DNA of 27,198 nt, from positions 1 through 27,198 of the forward strand of contig CAYQZV010000025.1 in the NCBI GenBank assembly GCA_964422145.1. The letters are read 5' to 3'. The translations under genes and the position numbers were made by a program. Below, piece after piece: positions 23,684-27,198 of this stretch. The notes beneath the pieces were generated by a model. That model was not told where the DNA came from. It did not search any database and worked only from the letters and a program-made list of their open reading frames with translations. This DNA comes from JACNKV01 sp964422145 (GTDB lineage Bacteria; Fidelibacterota; Marinisomatia; Marinisomatales; JACNKV01). Each line of letters opens with the position of its first letter. Positions within the stretch are counted from its first letter, which is position 1.

Positions 23684-24129
23684 TCACTCCAATCATCTTC
23701 GAATAAGATATAGTTAGATTGTTTCATGCCGAGCGCAGCGTAGGTTTTTTGTGCGTTTATATTTTTACCATCAACATAAAGCCGGATTCCGCAGGCATTA
23801 TGTTTTTTGGCGAGCACGGTAACATGCTTATGCAGTTGTTTATAAACTCCCTTTTCTCGATATTCCGGTAGAACGTATACCGATTGGATCCACCAAAAAT
23901 ATCCGTTACGCCAATCCGACCATTCTTTGGTGATCATCAGCTGCCCAGTGAGGATCCCATTATCTTCTGCAATCAGATACAATTCTTCGGAAATCCGTTG
24001 AAAAACAGCTTCAACACCGGTATGCACAATGGATTCATTCAATGTTTTGTTTTCGGTCTCCAAAGCCATTGCTTGATTAGACTGAATGATAAAATCTATG
24101 TCGTTTGGGTTTGCGATTCGTATGTGCAT
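23680..24129 (-). CDS. GNAT-family N-acetyltransferase
   Basis: Protein of 149 aa, a single GNAT domain. N-terminal IRIANPNDIDFIIQ is the usual first strand and helix, the central WWIQSVYVLPEYREKGVYKQL is motif A with the acetyl-CoA pyrophosphate loop (R-x-K-G-x-Y), and NINAQKTYAALGMKQ is motif B. Acceptor unknown. ATG start at 24129. Its TGA overlaps the CHAT start by 4 nt, so the two genes form a translationally coupled operon, which raises the possibility that it modifies the CHAT protein or a shared target. The promoter should lie in 24130-24337, shared divergently with the HupE-like gene. Confidence 0.88.
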   Translation of the reverse strand: MHIRIANPNDIDFIIQSNQAMALETENKTLNESIVHTGVEAVFQRISEELYLIAEDNGILTGQLMITKEWSDWRNGYFWWIQSVYVLPEYREKGVYKQLHKHVTVLAKKHNACGIRLYVDGKNINAQKTYAALGMKQSNYILFEDDWSE

Positions 24130-24343
24130 GGATTATTTCTGATGATTGAGTCTAATGTACGTTATTCCAACCACCTTATAAAATAAAAAACCCTGTCCAA
24201 AATCAGGAATGCATCATTATCCTTTTAAACAATTTTCTGTATAGAGAGTTCAATCGTTCAAGATTTACAGATCTGAAAATGACAGTTTGATTCACAACTG
24301 ATTCTGTTGCTATCTTCACGGTTCATATAATGAAAGGATGGAC

Positions 24344-25024
24344 ATGCTGGACATGCGGAAAATTATCTTTGGCATATTGCTGTTTACTCCGATTCTCTTG
24401 CTGGCCCATGGCGTCACCACTGGTGACCAGGGTTATATCCAAGAGATTTCCGGAGCCAAATTTGTACCGTTCATGTATTTAGGGGCAAAGCATATGGTTA
24501 CAGGATATGATCACCTGCTGTTCCTGGTGGGTGTCATATTTTTCCTATACCGCTTGAAGGACATTGGCATCTATGTCAGTCTTTTTGCTATTGGTCACTC
24601 ATCAACCCTGCTGTTTGGTGTTTTTGCTAACATCAACATCAATGCTTATATAATTGATGCGATCATAGGACTTTCAGTTGCGTATAAAGCGCTGGATAAC
24701 CTGGGTGCTTTCCAACGTTGGTTTGGGTATCAGCCGAATACTAAAGGGGCAACGCTTGTTTTCGGACTGTTTCACGGTTTTGGGTTGGCCGCGAAGATAC
24801 TTGAATTTGAAATCGCTCCGGATGGATTATTTACCAACTTGATTGCATTCAATTTGGGCGTTGAGGTAGGGCAGCTCTTAGCCTTGTCATCAATTCTGAT
24901 CCTGATTAGTTACTGGCGTAAAGGGGGGGACTTCATTCGCCACGCCTATACTGCAAACGTTATCCTGATGGGGGCTGGATTCCTTCTGACCGGCTATCAA
25001 ATCGCCGGATATATAATAAGTTAA
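24344..25024 (+). CDS. HupE/UreJ-2 family membrane protein
   Basis: Three closely spaced ATGs occur at 24338, 24344 and 24353. AAAGGA abuts the first and sits 5 nt before the second, so I choose 24344 (226 aa). A signal-like first helix ends at LLLAHG. The family signature follows: FMYLGAKHMVTGYDHLLFL with conserved His and Asp, FAIGHSSTLL with a second His, and LVFGLFHGFGLA. About six more transmembrane helices are seen. HupE/UreJ proteins are putative nickel or cobalt permeases; the second family (PF13795) is less characterised. The conserved His/Asp residues fit metal handling. The downstream anchor-protein gene, 11 nt away, is its usual partner in other genomes. Confidence 0.82.
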   Translation: MLDMRKIIFGILLFTPILLLAHGVTTGDQGYIQEISGAKFVPFMYLGAKHMVTGYDHLLFLVGVIFFLYRLKDIGIYVSLFAIGHSSTLLFGVFANININAYIIDAIIGLSVAYKALDNLGAFQRWFGYQPNTKGATLVFGLFHGFGLAAKILEFEIAPDGLFTNLIAFNLGVEVGQLLALSSILILISYWRKGGDFIRHAYTANVILMGAGFLLTGYQIAGYIIS

Positions 25025-25035
25025 TTGGAGTAAAT

Positions 25036-25641
25036 ATGTTTAATTCACAACAACCGTCTGTAGATGATCTCCCAACATCAAAACAGTTAGTCAAATCCAC
25101 AATTATCGCTTTGACAGCAGCCATAGCAATCCTATTCATAGTGGTGCTGCCATCTGAATATGGAATTGACCACACCGGTTTAGGTGAAATGCTTGGCCTA
25201 AAGGCAATGGGCGATATTAAGACAAGCTTGGAAGCTGAAGCCGAGGCTGAGGAATCAGAGGATTTGGACAATGCAGAAATTGTAGCAACCGAGACGAACA
25301 GTAAATCAGATGATTTAGCTGTCGAAAATAAAAATGATGTTATTGTGCGGACGCTTGCGCCCGGAGAGGCAATCGAGATTAAGCTTGAAATGTCAGCGGG
25401 GGCTATAGCAAAGTATTCCTGGGAAACAACTAACGGTCGATTGAATTTTAATTTCCATGGAGATGGATATAAAGGCACCAATCAAAAAACAACCTACAAA
25501 AAGGGCAGGATGGTATCCGCAGACGAAGGTGAGATACTGGCTGAGTTTGATGGTTATCATGGCTGGTTCTGGCGTAATAGGGAGAAAAACCCGGTGATAA
25601 TCAGACTTGAGATGAGTGGTAATTACCTGCAGATTAAGTAG
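25036..25641 (+). CDS. Transmembrane anchor protein partner of HupE/UreJ-2
   Basis: Protein of 201 aa. The N-terminal signature QPSVDDLPTSKQLVKST leads into one transmembrane helix (IIALTAAIAILFIVVLP), then EYGIDHTGLGEMLGLKAMGDIK, a pattern I recognise from proteins annotated as transmembrane anchor proteins beside HupE-like genes. An acidic Ala/Glu-rich linker (about 67-90) and an extracytoplasmic beta domain follow, with SAGAIAKYSWETTNG and HGDGYKGTNQ, and several His/Trp/Asp residues near the C-terminus. A good GGAG Shine-Dalgarno lies 7-8 nt before the ATG. Function unknown; linked metal handling in the envelope is inferred from the partner. Confidence 0.78.
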   Translation: MFNSQQPSVDDLPTSKQLVKSTIIALTAAIAILFIVVLPSEYGIDHTGLGEMLGLKAMGDIKTSLEAEAEAEESEDLDNAEIVATETNSKSDDLAVENKNDVIVRTLAPGEAIEIKLEMSAGAIAKYSWETTNGRLNFNFHGDGYKGTNQKTTYKKGRMVSADEGEILAEFDGYHGWFWRNREKNPVIIRLEMSGNYLQIK

Positions 25642-25724
25642 GTTCTATAGACTTAGTAATACATTTTGTGAATACGATCATATTTTTCCGGTATCCCGTT
25701 TTATTTCATTATAGTTGATAGTGT

Positions 25725-25777
25725 ATTAATAAAAAGGTTTCACATCAAAAAGAAGGATTCTTTCTCATCGTGAAACC
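25725..25777 (-). terminator. Intrinsic terminator of the reverse-strand barrel gene
   Basis: On the minus strand GGTTTCAC (25777-25770) pairs with GTGAAACC (25743-25736), a perfect 8-bp stem. Inside is a second stem AAAGAA/TTCTTT with a TCC loop. TTTTTATTAAT follows. It lies 45 nt downstream of the stop of the gene at 25822-26991. Confidence 0.8.
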
Positions 25778-25821
25778 ACACGTGCTCTTGGATAGCTCTG
25801 ATTTGCCAGATTCAATTTATT

Positions 25822-26991
25822 CTATAATGAATATTCGATTCCCATTATAAAGACTTTTTTATTGATCGGATTGACTTTATAGTTTTGCAGGAGCATTTCA
25901 GTTTCTAATAATAAGGAAAGGGCTTTACTGATTGGACGAACAAAATTGACCTCCAAATATAAATAATCATTTACCTCTGAAAACTCCAATTGTTTATTCT
26001 CAAACATAGCAGAAATTTCTCCTGTATATTTCAGAGATCCGGATAATCGTCCTCCATCTTTAAACGTGTGTTCAGCACCATAACCAACATACATCCCCGC
26101 AAGAAAGTTAAATGGGAATTCCGATAAAAAATGTCGTTGGGTCTTTGTGCATCCTTTTAATTCTAACCCAATTTCATTTTTAATAGACCGGTGTCCATAA
26201 TGGTAAAAAGTGGAGTGGATTGTTATGCCGAAATAATCATAGTTGGAATAATATGTTTGTAAAGAATATGTTTTTCTTAATGTTGATTCCGGGACAATTC
26301 GGAGTGGAATATCTGCTTGAGTTAGATTGATGTAATAATCACCTGCTCTTTCATCGACCGTGATGTTTATTATGTGTTGGTTCGCTAACCATTCAACGAT
26401 CTGTTTATCATGGGTTCTGATTGAATCGATAACACGAAGAGAGACGGTGGAGTCAGTATCCGTGAAGAGAGTGTTATGCTCAATTTTACTGATATTTGCT
26501 GAATATATCCGAGAGTTTATATAAATATCGCTTGAGGTTTGATTTTGGTGTGTACTGTCAGCTATGGATTCAGCTTTTGGTCTTTTTTTCGGTGCATTTA
26601 TTCTCGTGAAAATATGGGGTAAATCCCTTAACGTAAAATCATACCCATTTGATAAAAATGTTTCCAAAGAAAAAACTTCTTGTGAGCCTGATTCTGTTCC
26701 TGCCCTCGGTGGAATTTTTGCTTGAGTTAAATTTATTGTATACACATTTAAGTGTTCCTTTACATCCATATTTGACACTTCTTGATTGATTAACCACTCT
26801 ATGACATGTTTATCGTTAGTTTTAATTGAATCTATGACGCGAAGGGCAATGGTAGTGTCCAAGTCAGTAAAGACTGTGTTATATTCAATTTTATTGATAT
26901 CGACGGTATAAACTTGAGATTTAATGTACACGTCACTTTTGTCAGCATAGAGGACTGAAAATAAAATAATAAACATCCTGAAATATTTCAC
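25822..26991 (-). CDS. Unknown secreted protein: duplicated N-terminal domain plus beta-barrel C-terminus
   Basis: Protein of 389 aa with a signal peptide (MKYFRMFIILFSVLYA). Two similar units occupy about residues 20-112 and 155-247: each has (V/I)YI(K/N)S, then INKIEYNT(V/L)FTD.D(T/S), LRVIDSI(K/R)T.DK, (I/V)EWL.NQ, and YYINLTQA.IP, at a constant offset of 135 residues. A low-complexity linker with KKRPK separates them. The remainder (about 250-389) is strand-rich (GLELKG, LAGMYVGYGAEHTF, YLYLEVNFV, FIMGIEYSL) and ends like an outer-membrane barrel. I do not recognise the family. Terminated by the hairpin at 25725-25777. No operon partner is visible. Confidence 0.65.
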   Translation of the reverse strand: MKYFRMFIILFSVLYADKSDVYIKSQVYTVDINKIEYNTVFTDLDTTIALRVIDSIKTNDKHVIEWLINQEVSNMDVKEHLNVYTINLTQAKIPPRAGTESGSQEVFSLETFLSNGYDFTLRDLPHIFTRINAPKKRPKAESIADSTHQNQTSSDIYINSRIYSANISKIEHNTLFTDTDSTVSLRVIDSIRTHDKQIVEWLANQHIINITVDERAGDYYINLTQADIPLRIVPESTLRKTYSLQTYYSNYDYFGITIHSTFYHYGHRSIKNEIGLELKGCTKTQRHFLSEFPFNFLAGMYVGYGAEHTFKDGGRLSGSLKYTGEISAMFENKQLEFSEVNDYLYLEVNFVRPISKALSLLLETEMLLQNYKVNPINKKVFIMGIEYSL

Positions 26992-27147
26992 AATAATATA
27001 CTCCCGTGAATTATCATATCTATTTATACATGTTCCTTTTTAAATAGGATGAAATCAAAACCCGTGTTTGAATATAATAATAATTTAAATATTCATGTCA
27101 AAAAATAATGAATAGTAGGATTTGAAATATGTAAACCTATATATCGG

Positions 27148-27198
27148 TACGCCGGGAAGGATTCGAACCCTCGACCAAGTGATTAAGAGTTAATTGTA
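27148..27198 (-). tRNA. 3' half of a probable tRNA-Lys (CTT), cut by the window edge
   Basis: On the minus strand: anticodon loop CTCTTAA, variable loop TGGTC, T-arm GAGGG-TTCGAAT-CCTTC, acceptor 3' strand CCGGCGT and discriminator A. This matches the spacing of bacterial tRNA-Lys. The discriminator is followed by CC and then G, so CCA is not fully encoded. The five bases before the anticodon loop (ATTAA) pair poorly with TCACT (two mismatches), so this may be a tRNA remnant rather than a working gene. Confidence 0.6.

Noticed and set aside
24185..24230. Reverse-strand terminator CCTG...CAGG followed by T-rich sequence between the GNAT and HupE genes
   Set aside because: Only a 4-5 bp stem, and no upstream reverse-strand gene that it would serve.

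Overview
The window most resembles a Gram-negative bacterium of the FCB superphylum, with a Marinimicrobia-like or Ignavibacteria-like gene set. This is an inference from gene content (outer-membrane beta-barrels, a TPR-CHAT protein, type-I QueF, interspersed TGTCATT...ATGACA repeats), not a taxonomic proof. UGA is an ordinary stop here: several genes end in TGA.

1-13 kb, + strand: the end of a surface-polysaccharide locus. It holds a partial multi-pass membrane glycosyltransferase or polymerase, then a tight operon hisH-like / hisF-like / DUF354 / N-acetyl-sugar amidotransferase. HisH, HisF and WbpG paralogues together turn an acetamido group of a nucleotide sugar into an acetamidino group. 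Next come two versions of one module (DUF354 - phosphoglycosyl transferase - Wzi-like barrel). The first (about 5.0-8.45 kb) is markedly AT-rich, uses TTG starts and begins with a decayed DUF354 pseudogene. The second (8.45-13.07 kb) begins with a DUF354 gene truncated at its 5' end and is interrupted by a GIY-YIG nuclease gene inside a cluster of palindromic repeats. This looks like import of a divergent copy of the module by recombination.

13.1-14.35 kb: a two-gene toxin-antitoxin-like cassette (HicA-like small protein plus a helix-turn-helix partner) between 53-bp direct repeats, closed by a strong UUCG-loop terminator.

14.4-18.5 kb, - strand: a PLP aminotransferase flanked by two copies of a repeat about 222 bp long placed 1.5 kb apart, then (in transcription order) queF, a secreted DsbA-like oxidoreductase and wecB. 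The DsbA-like gene has an in-frame TGA exactly where the first Cys of CxxC should be, followed by a SECIS-like hairpin. It is best read as a selenoprotein (U-P-Y-C). Upstream of queF lies a structured, terminator-ended candidate small RNA.

18.9-24.1 kb: a sigma-70-like regulator and its membrane zinc-finger anti-sigma partner on +, converging on a secreted TPR-CHAT (caspase-like) protein and a GNAT acetyltransferase on -.

24.3-27.2 kb: a HupE/UreJ-2 family membrane protein with its usual anchor-protein partner, an unknown secreted barrel protein carrying an internal duplication, and the 3' half of a probable tRNA-Lys at the window edge.
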